Numbered from the stretch's first letter, positions 1 through 8,551 are shown. The stretch is DNA of 64,000 bases from Paraburkholderia aromaticivorans (GCF_012689525.1 NZ_CP051514.1:248001-312000); one strand, 5' to 3'. The notes: generated from the letters alone by a model not told the origin. Made by a program: numbers and translations.

Positions 1-2
1 CG

Positions 3-893
3 GTGTTTGCCGTGGTTCTGGCGGATAGCATCTGGTTCACGATAGGGCGGCTCTACGGCCGCCGCGTATTGAACGCACTTGTACGGGTTTCACTCTCGTT
101 GGATTCGAGCATAAAAATAACGCGAGAGTGGTTTGAACGCTTCGGTGCGCCGATCCTGTTGGTGTCAAAGTTTGTGCCGGGGCTTGGGCTCATCGCTCCA
201 CCGCTTCTGGGCACGACGCTTATCGACAAAAAAATCTTCCTGGCGTGGGATCTCGCGGGCGCGCTAGCGTGGTCGGGATTCTGGCTGCTTGGCGGCACGA
301 TTTTTGGAGAACAGTTGACGTTGATGATGTCCGCAGTGAGGGCACACGGGGCGACTGTAATGGACGTTCTTGTGTTGATATCGGTTTCGTACTTCATGTA
401 CAGATGGATTCAGCGCCTGCGGTTCCGGAGGTGGCTCTCGCATATCCGGATTTCACCGGTTCAGCTTGACGCAATGATGCGCGACGATCGCCCGCCTGTT
501 ATCCTGGATGCGCGCCCGATTTCGGTCAGGCTGGCGGAGCCACACCGGATACCGGGTGCAATTCTTATTGATCTGAATTCCCCGGAAAAGGTTAATGCGG
601 GTTTACTTGAGCATGACATTGTCGTGTACTGCGTATGCCCCAATGAAGCGACTGCCAAGCAGATCACGCGACAGATGCACAGAAAGGGATTCAGGCGCAT
701 ACGTGCATTGAAGGGGGGGCTTGACGCATGGGAGCATCACGGCTACGCCGTCGAATCGCTGCCGCAACAGACCGACGCCGATGCAGAATCGCCCAGCACG
801 TCGATATCAACAGTCGACGAGCGTGATGCTGTCACGCTGCGAGCCGTTGCTCCGAAAGACACTACGGAAAAAAGTCGTCGCGCTGCAGAGTGA
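3..893 (+). CDS. DedA-family membrane protein fused to rhodanese domain (5' partial)
   Basis: The first ~145 residues resemble the DedA/SNARE-associated membrane family (hydrophobic segments, the conserved stretch ERFGAPILLVSKFVPGLG and later GTxFGEQ). DedA proteins act in the inner membrane in lipid carrier handling and envelope homeostasis. Residues ~150-250 form a rhodanese-like domain with VILDAR, the active-site loop VYCVCPNEATA containing the candidate catalytic Cys, and GGLDAWEHHGY at its end. DedA-rhodanese fusions are known in proteobacteria. The reading frame is open to the window edge and the GTG at base 3 is probably not the real start, so the N-terminus lies outside. The last ~40 residues are low-complexity and charged. 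The function as a sulfurtransferase is inferred from the domain only. Confidence 0.85.
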   Translation: MFAVVLADSIWFTIGRLYGRRVLNALVRVSLSLDSSIKITREWFERFGAPILLVSKFVPGLGLIAPPLLGTTLIDKKIFLAWDLAGALAWSGFWLLGGTIFGEQLTLMMSAVRAHGATVMDVLVLISVSYFMYRWIQRLRFRRWLSHIRISPVQLDAMMRDDRPPVILDARPISVRLAEPHRIPGAILIDLNSPEKVNAGLLEHDIVVYCVCPNEATAKQITRQMHRKGFRRIRALKGGLDAWEHHGYAVESLPQQTDADAESPSTSISTVDERDAVTLRAVAPKDTTEKSRRAAE

Positions 894-1039
894 GAACTCC
901 GCTCGTTTGAGTCGGCCTGCAGGAGACGGTCGACCTGGGGAATTTGGCATGGGCGCGGCGATAATGTCGGCGATGAAACCGGTGCCCGGGCAAAGCACAC
1001 CTGACACCCGAGGACCCGCTCTCTTACGCGGGCTGTCGC

Positions 1040-1182
1040 TTCCCGCGGACTAGCAGATGGATCTGCGACTCCTGCGCGATAACCTCGGCCACGCGTCGCT
1101 CACTACGACCAGCCAGTATCTTTGCGTCGACCATGATCGGCGTCATCAGGAAGCCGAAGAGCCGCACGGCATCGCAGTGGTA
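1040..1182 (+). pseudogene. Tyrosine recombinase C-terminal remnant
   Basis: The frame from about 1057 reads MDLRLLRDNLGHASLTTTSQYL, the catalytic C-terminus of a tyrosine recombinase (LGH motif and nucleophile Tyr). It closely matches the end of the complete recombinase at 13738-14916, including the following charged tail and a final V/W near a stop-free end. Nothing of the upstream catalytic domain remains. Immediately downstream on the opposite strand lies a broken DUF1488-like gene, the same tail-to-tail order as at 13389-14916. Confidence 0.8.
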
Positions 1183-1261
1183 ACGCAGGACCCGGGTGGA
1201 TGTGCGACGAATAAACGCGGACGCCCGTTCCACTCTACGCAGACCGGCGGCAAGGGGCACT

Positions 1262-1527
1262 CACGCCTGATGAGCAAAACGCCGATCGTGGGCCTGACCT
1301 GTTCACCCGGACGCAAACGGATCTTTCGCTCGGGACGGCGATAATACCGCACCTTCTGTTGGCAAATCCCTGGACCATGCGGCCGTAGTCAGCGTCTGCC
1401 GGCAACCAGAAATGCTCATTGCCTTTCGCGCTATCGCACAACAGACGTCATTGAGCCGACTGGACAGGCGGGATACGATCTCGCGTCTGCCTGGCGCAAC
1501 ATCAGGCGCCAGTTCAATAATGGTCAT
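1262..1527 (-). pseudogene. Broken DUF1488-like small gene (copy B)
   Basis: Starting at the ATG at 1527, the minus strand encodes MTIIELAPDVAPGRREIV and further pieces FWLPADADYGRMVQGFANRRCGIIAV and IRLRPGEQVRPTIG, each in a different frame. Joined together they track the intact 90-residue protein at 13389-13661 over almost its full length. At least two frameshifts separate them, so the gene is dead. Its relatives carry the pattern of the DUF1488 family (V-x-C-x-I-x-x-E-x-L, then F); the function is unknown. Confidence 0.75.
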
Positions 1528-1789
1528 GCCTGCCGCATCGCCTGTGAGCGGCAACTTCAACCGTCGTTGTGCCAGGGGTCCTACCGCACAGGGCCCCCAA
1601 AAGCTGGCGTTCCACCCCACATTCGTCCTGCCTCATCACCCGCGACTTACCCCGGCGAAAAACGCTATGTCGTACTATGCTGGACTGGCATTCGACAGGG
1701 CTGCCGTTCGGGTATAGGTTTTTGGCCAGAGACCGATGCGGGACGACCTCGGCCATTCGCAAATTTTCGAACTGTTTCCGGAGCATGCC

Positions 1790-2410
1790 ATGAGAGTGTT
1801 GATTGTCGGCTCCGCAGGATTACTTGGTCGCGAGATAGTGAAATTACTGTCTTCGAAACACGAAATCATCGAGGCCAGCAGGAAGAAAGCGAATCTCAAG
1901 GCAGACATTTCTGACAGGGCGTCGATTGTTGCGCTGTACAACATGGTGGGCACAGTTGACTCGGTAATCTGCGTAGCCCGTGACGACCGGTTCCCGCCAC
2001 CCGGATCCTCGATGGATGACGATTTCAGCTACAGCGTTGCCAATAAGCTGATGGGCCAGGCGAACCTCGTGCGTTACGGTGTCGAACACATTTCGAAGGG
2101 CGGTTCTGTAACACTGACGGGCGGGACACTGGCGCAACGTCCAGAGATCGGGAACGCTGCCGCGAGCGTCAATGTGGAGGTCAGGGCATTCATCCGGTGC
2201 GCCGCGCTTAATTTGTTCGTGCGATCCGCCGCGCTCGAATTACATGGGCGGTTGCGTGTTAATGCCATCAGCCCCGGCTGGATGACTGAAACATGGACAT
2301 TGATGGGCAAGGATCCTGCGGGCGGCATCTCCGCAGCGGAAGTTGCAAAGGCATACGAACGAAGCCTCATGGAAGACATGACGGGACAGGTCATTGTCGC
2401 GGGCCAATAA
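1790..2410 (+). CDS. Short-chain dehydrogenase/reductase (SDR) family protein
   Basis: A 206-residue protein starting at the ATG at 1790 with GGAG a few bases upstream; longer starts are less likely. It opens with a Rossmann-like strand MRVLIVGSAGLLGREIVKLL (glycine-rich NAD(P) loop) and ends with the SDR-like block LRVNAISPGWMTET. The Tyr-x-x-x-Lys catalytic pair is not evident: the region after GGSVTLTGGTLA reads ASVNVEVRAFIRCAA, as in the short SDR subgroup with ASVNGAL in that place. A nine-codon in-frame duplication (2189-2242) lies in the helix that follows. Enzymatic activity is therefore uncertain. There is no obvious operon partner; the flanks are degraded sequence. Confidence 0.8.
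   Translation: MRVLIVGSAGLLGREIVKLLSSKHEIIEASRKKANLKADISDRASIVALYNMVGTVDSVICVARDDRFPPPGSSMDDDFSYSVANKLMGQANLVRYGVEHISKGGSVTLTGGTLAQRPEIGNAAASVNVEVRAFIRCAALNLFVRSAALELHGRLRVNAISPGWMTETWTLMGKDPAGGISAAEVAKAYERSLMEDMTGQVIVAGQ
2189..2242 (+). repeat. 27-bp in-frame tandem duplication inside SDR gene
   Basis: Units 2189-2215 and 2216-2242 encode FIRCAALNL and FVRSAALEL. Related SDR proteins have this helix segment once, to my knowledge. The two units differ at several positions, so the duplication is not very recent. Confidence 0.7.
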
Positions 2411-3507
2411 TTCCCGTGCGGGCTGCGAATGCCCTTGGGCCAGGCTCGTAACGAACTTTCCTACGTTTCGCCGTTGACCGCCAAGGGCCAGATGATGAGC
2501 CCGCGTCGGCGAATCCACGTGCATGCCCCGCCTGCGGCGTTGCGTGTGGACGCTGATCTCAATGTTTTCAACGGTCGTCGTCGCACAGCCTCTGTCAATC
2601 GACCTGAAGATGCGATCCGGTACCCGGCAAACCACACCGGTCAACGGACCCGCCCCGTGTCACGGTTCGGCGTATTGAGGCCGGGGATGATCGCCGTAAT
2701 TGGGCCAGTTTCAAGTTGAGTAAATCGCCGATTCGAATGGTGTCATGGATGCGTTTTTTTAGCCGTTTTCGCCAGGCGCGTCTGGGCGGGTTCTGTCATC
2801 GCCATAGGCGTCCGGAAGCTGTCGCTATCGAGCACGATGCGATAGGGGCCGTGCCCTAATCGGTCAACGACCATGCTGTCGCGGGCAACACGTCGACGTC
2901 GGCGCCGTCATCCAGCGTCGCAGATGCAGATGACACCGAGACGCTCTCGAACGCATCGACGCGACATATTCCGTTAAATAAGCGCCCCGCAAAATCGTCA
3001 AGCGGTCCGGCAAACTGGAGGCGGACTGTTGTTTGTCACGAGAGGTAAGCGCACGGGGACGCTGCTCATCTTGAGGTTTGTTCCATCTTGCTTTCGGAAC
3101 GGCGGAGTGTTCGAAGCCTACGACCTCCTCCGTTGCTAAAGCGGAATGAGCGCAGGAAGCGTAAACCACGGATTTGACTTCATCCGCACTCGCGGGTGGG
3201 TCTCGTTTTGACAGGCGTCCAACTGAGGCGGCCCGGTGACCGCCATGGTTATGGTCAGAACTCGACGCCGGACTCGCAGGGAGGTTTAATACTCTCGCCC
3301 GTCGGGTTTAAAGCAGAAGAAGCGTCGCCGGTCATCGTTTTTGCGATACTTCGGCGCGAAACTCTTTGGTTTCGGGCCTTGGCCGTTGCAGATTCACATC
3401 CGTGTTGATACGCTGGCGCCGAACCCGAGGATTTGTGCCTTTGAATTAGTCGGCGACGGTGCAAAGGCGAAGGTCTTGGGCAACCTTTGATTTAACACGA
3501 GGAATGT
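2411..3507. other. 1.1 kb without a recognisable gene
   Basis: Short open frames occur on both strands, but none has a plausible start, domain or recognisable motif. One piece near 2470-2510 (LTAKGQ) faintly resembles an AbrB-type start and was not accepted. A T-run occurs at 2754-2760. Confidence 0.5.
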
Positions 3508-4080
3508 ATGGCAACAACAACCACGAAAAAAGCCGCTGCTCCGGCCGCGAAGAAAGCCGCTGCTCCGGCCGCGAAGAAAGCCGCTGCTCCGGCTGCGAAG
3601 AAAGCAACTGCTCCGGCTGCGAAGAAAGCAACTGCTCCGGCCGCGAAAAAAGCGGCAGTATCGGTTAAGAAAACGGTGACACCCGCCAGCAAGAAAGCCA
3701 CTGCGCCGGTCGCAAAGAAAGCAGCAGTACCTGCGGTGAAGAAGTCTCTTGGAGCCGCTCCCCTGAAACCGATCAAGGATTCGTTCACGAAGGCATCGTT
3801 GACCATTCACCTGGCCGAGCGCTCAGGCGTGGAGCCGAAGGCGGCCAGGGCATTGATGGCGGCGCTTGAAGAAACGGTGCTGGCATCGATTCACAAGAAA
3901 GGCGCGAAGGAGTTCACGCTGCCGGGCCTGCTGAAGGTGATCGCGCAAGATGTGCCGGCCAGGAAGAAGCGCTTCGGCAAAGACCCGTTCACGGGTGAAG
4001 ACAAGTGGTTTGCGGCCAAACCAGCTTCGGTGCGCCTCAAGGTGCGCCCGCTGAAGAAGTTGAAGGATGCCGCGCTGTAA
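3508..4080 (+). CDS. Histone-like HU-family protein with Lys/Ala/Pro-rich repeat tail
   Basis: A 190-residue nucleoid-type protein starting at the ATG at 3508, with GAGGA at 3499-3503. Residues ~7-80 are a basic tail built from KKAAAPAA/KKATAPAA octads, like the C-terminal tails of histone H1 and of Bordetella/Chlamydia H1-like proteins. Residues ~90-190 resemble the HU/IHF DNA-bending fold (FTKASLTIHLAERSGVEPKAARALMAALEETV and GAKEFTLPGLLKV, then KRFGKDPFTGE where canonical HU has its arm). This architecture is common in Burkholderiaceae. The likely role is DNA binding and compaction. The gene stands alone; the tail is encoded by 24-bp direct repeats and may vary in length between strains. 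Confidence 0.92.
   Translation: MATTTTKKAAAPAAKKAAAPAAKKAAAPAAKKATAPAAKKATAPAAKKAAVSVKKTVTPASKKATAPVAKKAAVPAVKKSLGAAPLKPIKDSFTKASLTIHLAERSGVEPKAARALMAALEETVLASIHKKGAKEFTLPGLLKVIAQDVPARKKRFGKDPFTGEDKWFAAKPASVRLKVRPLKKLKDAAL
3526..3645 (+). repeat. Five 24-bp tandem repeats encoding KKAxAPAA
   Basis: Units start at 3526, 3550, 3574, 3598 and 3622. The first three encode KKAAAPAA and the last two KKATAPAA. Further units degenerate downstream. Near-identity of units favours slippage or unequal recombination. Confidence 0.85.
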
Positions 4081-4416
4081 GCGAAGGTATTCTGCATGAT
4101 TACGTCCCTCGTGACGTAAGTCTGAGGGCCGTCCATTTTTGGCGATGGGCGTTCTCAAGGCGCCCGCGCTGCGTTTTGCAGAGCTTCCTGCACGTTGCAC
4201 TGATTGCTCGCCCGGGCGCGATTCGCTGCATGGCACGCCACACTTGTGTTCGGGTCGCAATGACCGCCACCTGTGATGACCGCGCTGCGCACAAGGGAGA
4301 TCGTGTCGACCGTCGGTTCGACCGCAAAGGGAAATGGCCTGCAAACGGATGTTTCCCGCCGGCTTACCCTTTGACTTGCCGATCGCCGATTAGAGCACCC
4401 AAGAGGACGAAACAAT

Positions 4417-4647
4417 ATGGCCCGACCCGAGATTGTCATCCGCGCGAAGGTCAAAGGCGCTGCAGCGATTTACCTGAATACACTTCGCGACGGCACGCGG
4501 GACCCGCTGGCTTTTGTCGATGGCCTCGAAAGCGGCATCACGCACTGCGCGCCATTCGACACCGCAACTCGAGCGCTGGCAATGGCCGTCTTGCATGTCA
4601 AATCGGCCAGCACTCATTTCGGGATCCCGCTTCGGGCCGCTCTCTGA
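4417..4647 (+). CDS. Small hypothetical protein
   Basis: A 76-residue frame with ATG at 4417 and a good GAGGA ribosome site at 4402-4406. The sequence (MARPEIVIRAKVKGAAAIYLNTLRDG...) has no domain I recognise, no signal peptide and no membrane segment. It lies 40 bp ahead of the LysR gene on the same strand and might be co-transcribed. The main support is its ribosome-binding site and clean start; it could also be a chance frame. Confidence 0.5.
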   Translation: MARPEIVIRAKVKGAAAIYLNTLRDGTRDPLAFVDGLESGITHCAPFDTATRALAMAVLHVKSASTHFGIPLRAAL

Positions 4648-4687
4648 TCGGGCCAGGCGGTCGTGACCGTCTGAACTTGAGGGTTTT

Positions 4688-5611
4688 ATGGACACACTGC
4701 AAAACATGCGGATGTTCGCACGGGTCGTCGAAGCCGGCAGCTTCACTGCGGCGGCCGAATCGTTCGATACGACGACCGGCGCCATGTCTCGCGCGGTATC
4801 GGATCTCGAAGCCCATCTGCGCACCCGCCTGCTGAACCGTTCGACGCGGCGTCTTGCACTCACACCCGCTGGTGAGCGATATCTGCAGCGCTGCCAGCAG
4901 ATCCTTGCCGACGTCGGCAAGGCAGAGGAGGAGGCGAGCGGTGCGCATGAGCGCCCCGGCGGCACGTTGCGCTTGTTCAGCTTCGCGAGCATGGGCCAGC
5001 ACTACCTGCTGCCGGCGATCGCCCGGTATCGAGCCCAGTGCCCGGACGTCACGGTCGAACTGACGATGTCACAGAGCGCGCCTGACCTGTTCGGAGGGGG
5101 CAGCGATGTTGCCGTCATTGGAGCTCCTTCGCTTTCTGACTCGGAGATGGTTTCTCACCTGCTCGGCTCGACGTGCAGCATCCTGTGCGCTTCGCCGCAC
5201 TACGTGCGTTCACGGGGCGCCCCGGAGAAACCGGGCGATCTCGCGCAACATGAATGCCTGATATTGAACACGCCTGCATTTCCGCCGCACGAGTGGCTGC
5301 TCGAAGGCCCCGGCGGCAGCGAACTAATTTCGGTTCACGGCCCGCTGCAGGTGAATATCGCCGAGTCGCTGGTTGTCGCCATTCGCGAAGGCATGGGCAT
5401 TGGCATGCTGCCGCTGTACGCCGCCGTCGACGGTCTGCGCAACGGCACGCTGGTCCGCGTGCTGCCCGCTCACACGTTGCAGAACATGAACATTTACGCG
5501 CTTTACCCTTCACGCAAATTCATCGATGCGAAGATAAGGACATGGGTCGACTTCCTGCGCACCTATCTGCCAGAAGTCATTGCACGCGACAAGGCTCTGC
5601 TTGCCGGCTGA
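4688..5611 (+). CDS. LysR-family transcriptional regulator
   Basis: A 307-residue protein of normal LysR length. Residues 1-60 are the winged helix-turn-helix (MDTLQNMRMFARVVEAGSFTAAAESF... SRAVSDLEAHLRTRLLNRSTRRLALTPAGERY). Residues ~90-300 form the periplasmic-binding-protein-like effector domain (GTLRLFSFASMGQHYLLPAIARY; AESLVVAIREGMGIGMLP). The ATG at 4688 follows GAGGG. The remnant of a FUSC efflux gene lies convergent immediately downstream, so a former target cannot be deduced from orientation. The effector is unknown. Confidence 0.93.
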   Translation: MDTLQNMRMFARVVEAGSFTAAAESFDTTTGAMSRAVSDLEAHLRTRLLNRSTRRLALTPAGERYLQRCQQILADVGKAEEEASGAHERPGGTLRLFSFASMGQHYLLPAIARYRAQCPDVTVELTMSQSAPDLFGGGSDVAVIGAPSLSDSEMVSHLLGSTCSILCASPHYVRSRGAPEKPGDLAQHECLILNTPAFPPHEWLLEGPGGSELISVHGPLQVNIAESLVVAIREGMGIGMLPLYAAVDGLRNGTLVRVLPAHTLQNMNIYALYPSRKFIDAKIRTWVDFLRTYLPEVIARDKALLAG

Positions 5612-5661
5612 CCGGCGGTGAACGCCAGAGTTGCCTTCACCCCCGGAGATCGGCCTCGCGC

Positions 5662-6186
5662 TCAGCTCGCATAGAACGGTGCATCCCGATCAAGCAGCGC
5701 GGTGCGGATAAAGTGCAGATCGCCCAGAATCCGCCGCATCCGATGACGTCTTTCGCGATTCTGGTGCAGCGAATCGCGCAAAGACTGCGCCATCCGGATC
5801 GCGTTGTCGAGGGATGCCAGCGCCCGCGTGACTCTACCCGTGTCCGGGTATTCGAACTGGTCCGCCAGATCCTGCCTGACCGCATCGAGCGACGTGCGCC
5901 ATCCCGGTTGCGATCGCTCCGGGTAGGGCGCGTCGAGCAGCTCGTTGCGAAGATCGATTGTCGAACGTCCGACTTCGAGGATAACGAGCATCTATCTCAA
6001 CGCGCCGCGATGCTGTGCGGATCGTGACATCAGGAGCGTGCGCAACTGGAGCATCAGGTCGTGGGTGCTGGACTGGAAGCGCTGGTCGAGTCCGGAGAGC
6101 GCACCCTTACATGCGAGCACCATATTGCGCCGTAGATCGCGCTTGATCTTCTCGATCCGCCACGGCATCTGCGGCGGAAAAATCAC
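5662..6186 (-). pseudogene. FUSC/fusaric-acid-resistance-type efflux protein, C-terminal remnant
   Basis: The minus strand carries the C-terminal cytoplasmic part of a FUSC (AaeB/FusB-like) efflux protein: PQMPWRIEKIKRDLRRNM, THDLMLQLRTLLMSRSAQHRGALR, then MLVILEVGRSTIDLRNEL and finally RRHRMRRILGDLHFIRTALLDRDAPF. A TAG at 5992-5994 interrupts the frame exactly where relatives have Trp before MLxxLEVG, so a single TGG-to-TAG change explains it. The N-terminal membrane part is missing; the break coincides with the left end of an IS605 element at about 6187, which probably removed or separated it. Confidence 0.85.
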
Positions 6187-6247
6187 CAGATGTGCGGGAA
6201 GCCCCGGAGTTTAGTCCGGGGGCGAGAGCACGGACGCCGCAGGCGTC

Positions 6248-6676
6248 CTACTGGGGCGCTCGCTGTTCCTCAATGTAGTGCCGGAGGATATCTATCGGCG
6301 CACCGCCGCACGATGACGCGAAATAGGACGGGGACCACAACACGCCCCGCCGCTTCAGCCACGGATGAAAGTCTCCAAACTGCTGTCGGAGCATACGCGA
6401 TGACACGCCCTTCAGCGACGCGACGAGATTCGACAACGCCACCTTCGGCGGGTAGTTGACCAGCAGGTGTACGTGGTCGTGCTCGCCGCTGAATTCCACC
6501 AACTCGGCTTCGAAGTCCCGGCAGACGTTCGCCAGTATCAACTGCATGGCGTCCAGGTGCTCTTTCTTGAACACGTTCCGCCGATATTTGGTAACAAATA
6601 CCAAGTGAACATGCAGCACAAAGACGCAATGCCGACCGTGCCGTAAATCGCTATCTGTCTTGCGTGGCCGCCCCAT
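6248..6676 (-). CDS. tnpA: IS200/IS605 Y1 transposase TnpA
   Basis: A 142-residue single-strand transposase. The HuH metal-binding motif is HVHLLVNYPPK, and the catalytic Tyr is likely in RHYIEEQ near the C-terminus. The typical start RHCVFVLHVHLVFVTKYRRNVF is present. The ATG at 6676 follows AAGG. The protein excises and inserts single-stranded DNA at hairpin ends. It is divergent from tnpB with a ~30 bp gap. Confidence 0.92.
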   Translation of the reverse strand: MGRPRKTDSDLRHGRHCVFVLHVHLVFVTKYRRNVFKKEHLDAMQLILANVCRDFEAELVEFSGEHDHVHLLVNYPPKVALSNLVASLKGVSSRMLRQQFGDFHPWLKRRGVLWSPSYFASSCGGAPIDILRHYIEEQRAPQ

Positions 6677-6721
6677 CCTTCCCTCTTGCGTAGTTTCTAA
6701 GACCAAGTGTACTATACAGGA

Positions 6722-7816
6722 ATGGAAGCCACCAGGACACTGAAATTGCGAATCAGGGACAAGCACGCGAAGGCGATGCTTGCGATGGCTCGCGACGTGA
6801 ATCAGGTCTGGAATTTCTGCAACGAGACCCAGTTCGGTAGCCTCAAGCGGTACTGCAATCGCCCGAAGGTCTGGTTGTCCGGCTTCGACCTGCAAAAGCT
6901 GACCAACGGCTTCAGCAAGTGCGAAGGCGTCTCCATCGGGTCGGCCACGCAGCAGCAGGTGTGCGAAGAATTCGCGACCCGGCTCAAGCAGTTCAAACGG
7001 CAGCGTCTCAACTGGCGCGTGAGCGACCGCAAGTCCCCCAAATACTCGCTGGGATGGGTTCCGTTCAAGGCCCGCGCGCTGACGTACAAGAACGGCCAGG
7101 TCCGCTTCAACGGCATTAACATCGGGCTGTGGGACTCATATGGCCTGTCGAAATACGAATTGAAGGCGGGCAGTTTCAACGAGGACTCGCGCGGGCGTTG
7201 GTATCTGAACGTGGCCGTCAAGGTACAGGTCGAAGAAAAGCGCGTACCGGATGGTGCGTCGGTGCTCGGCATCGACCTTGGCCTGAAGTCGCTCGCGACG
7301 TATTGCAGTGGCGAAAAATTCGAGCCGAAGCAGTGGTATCGCGAGTCGGAAGCGGCGCTGGGCATTGCGCAGCGTGCTCGCAAGAAGAAGCGCGTCAGGG
7401 TTATCCACGCCAAAGTCGCGAATCAGCGCAAGGACGCCATCCACAAGGAAACGTCGGCGCTTGTCAAAAAACATGCGGCAATCTTCGTGGGCAACGTGAA
7501 CGCGAAAGCGCTGGCAAAAACGAGCATGGCCAAGTCCGTGCTCGATGCCGCGTGGACGACGTTCCGGACGCAACTCAAGTACAAAGCCATCAGGCAGTGC
7601 GTGGTGTTCGCAGAGGTCAACGAAGCGTTTTCAACCCAAACGTGCTCGTGCTGTGGCGTTAAGCCGCCCAGCAGTCCGAAAGGTAGGGCCGGACTTGGAA
7701 TAAGGCAGTGGACGTGCAGCGATTGCGGAGCGGTACACGACCGCGACGCAAACGCCGCCCGGAATATTGCCCGCCTGGGACTTCAGGCGCTTGCAGAAGG
7801 AATCTCCGGGGTTTAG
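6722..7816 (+). CDS. tnpB: IS605 TnpB, RNA-guided nuclease-type protein with altered RuvC-II
   Basis: A TnpB of ~364 residues (ATG 6722 after AGGA; an ATG at 6707 is an alternative). RuvC-I is GIDLGLKSLATY with its Asp, and RuvC-III is HDRDANAARNI. A zinc-finger CSCCG...CSDCG lies between. At the usual RuvC-II place, where most TnpBs have E-D-L, this protein has IFVGNVNAKAL with no Glu. A Glu occurs instead in VVFAEVNEAFSTQTCS just before the zinc finger. TnpB cuts DNA guided by an RNA made from the element's right end. Here it is intact and probably paired with the adjacent tnpA. Confidence 0.9.
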   Translation: MEATRTLKLRIRDKHAKAMLAMARDVNQVWNFCNETQFGSLKRYCNRPKVWLSGFDLQKLTNGFSKCEGVSIGSATQQQVCEEFATRLKQFKRQRLNWRVSDRKSPKYSLGWVPFKARALTYKNGQVRFNGINIGLWDSYGLSKYELKAGSFNEDSRGRWYLNVAVKVQVEEKRVPDGASVLGIDLGLKSLATYCSGEKFEPKQWYRESEAALGIAQRARKKKRVRVIHAKVANQRKDAIHKETSALVKKHAAIFVGNVNAKALAKTSMAKSVLDAAWTTFRTQLKYKAIRQCVVFAEVNEAFSTQTCSCCGVKPPSSPKGRAGLGIRQWTCSDCGAVHDRDANAARNIARLGLQALAEGISGV

Positions 7817-7840
7817 CCCGGAGAGGAAGTCAACCTCGCA
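7780..7840 (+). ncRNA. Candidate omega/right-end RNA of the IS605 element
   Basis: TnpB guide RNAs overlap the 3' end of tnpB and run through the right end. Here the tnpB end and the GGGGTTTAGCCC-type hairpin occupy that position. Only the location and hairpin are seen; the guide boundary is not determined. Confidence 0.4.
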
Positions 7841-8049
7841 GTTGGTAGCCAAACCCAAAGAGGCAACTAACGGTCCGGTGCCGATCCACCGCCCACAAGC
7901 TTCAACCCCGGTTTATAAAGAAGCAGCGGGCTCTGCATCCTGGTGCCCCAACCATTGCAGCGTCGAAGTCGGACGCCATCCGTTCCGTTAATTTGCCGTT
8001 AAGTAGGATCAAGTTAAAAGTCGCAGATGGAATTCACGAGGAATGGGTC

Positions 8050-8320
8050 ATGGACGTTACTGAACCGGGCCCCGACGCTGGTGAGATTGCCGGACCAACA
8101 CGACATCATATTCCGCCTGTCTGGCCGGCGTCGTGACGTCCCCTGTGCGATCTCACTGAGGCGTTCGAAGCGCATTCTCGCTGCCAGCAGATGCTGACCA
8201 CGGCCGTGTGCTCAAGGCGTTTGCTGACGGAAGGCGCCGTTTTTGCCGTCGCTGAGCGAACGATCCATTTGCGACCGGATGAACCGGTCAGACTCCTGTC
8301 GACGATTTCATACTCAGTTT
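8050..8320 (+). pseudogene. Degenerate DUF1488-like gene (copy C)
   Basis: Beginning at the ATG at 8050, pieces in three frames (MDVTEPGPDAGE; IIFRLSGRRRDVPCAIS; then FAVAERTIHLRPDEPVRLLSTI) align in order with the intact 90-residue protein at 13389-13661. Several frameshifts and stops are present. No recombinase remnant was seen beside this copy. Confidence 0.65.
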
Positions 8321-8551
8321 GCAGGTGTCGTCTCTCTGCGCACAGCGGAGCGGGCATTGGTTTTTGTGCCTCACAGGTCCAGCCGCGCTTACGCTGTCAA
8401 ATGTGACCCCGCGTGCCGTGACCTGTGCACCGACGCCCGCCCGAACTGGTCGGCCGGGGTTCCGCCGGGTCGTAAGGGGCGCGAACAGGGCGACGAACTT
8501 CTGCCAAGCCCATTTCCGGCGGCAGGCATTCCGGAGGGCGAGAATCGCCAA

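Larger units (their letters stand above)
6187..7835. mobile_element. IS200/IS605-family element with divergent tnpA and tnpB
   Basis: A complete-looking IS605-type unit: tnpA on the minus strand, tnpB on the plus strand, 30 bp between starts. The left end holds the imperfect hairpin around 6195-6225 (GCCCCGGAGTTTAGTCCGGGGGC) and the right end the hairpin at about 7803-7825 (CTCCGGGGTTTAGCCCGGAG). No target-site duplication is expected for this family. Exact ends are not determined. Confidence 0.8.

Noticed and set aside
2429..2719. A 96-residue plus-strand frame with an AbrB-like LTAKGQ
   Set aside because: No further AbrB pattern, no ribosome site, and not conserved-looking.
4005..4835. Open frame across the end of the HU-like gene and beyond
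   Set aside because: Overlaps three genes out of frame and has no recognisable domain.
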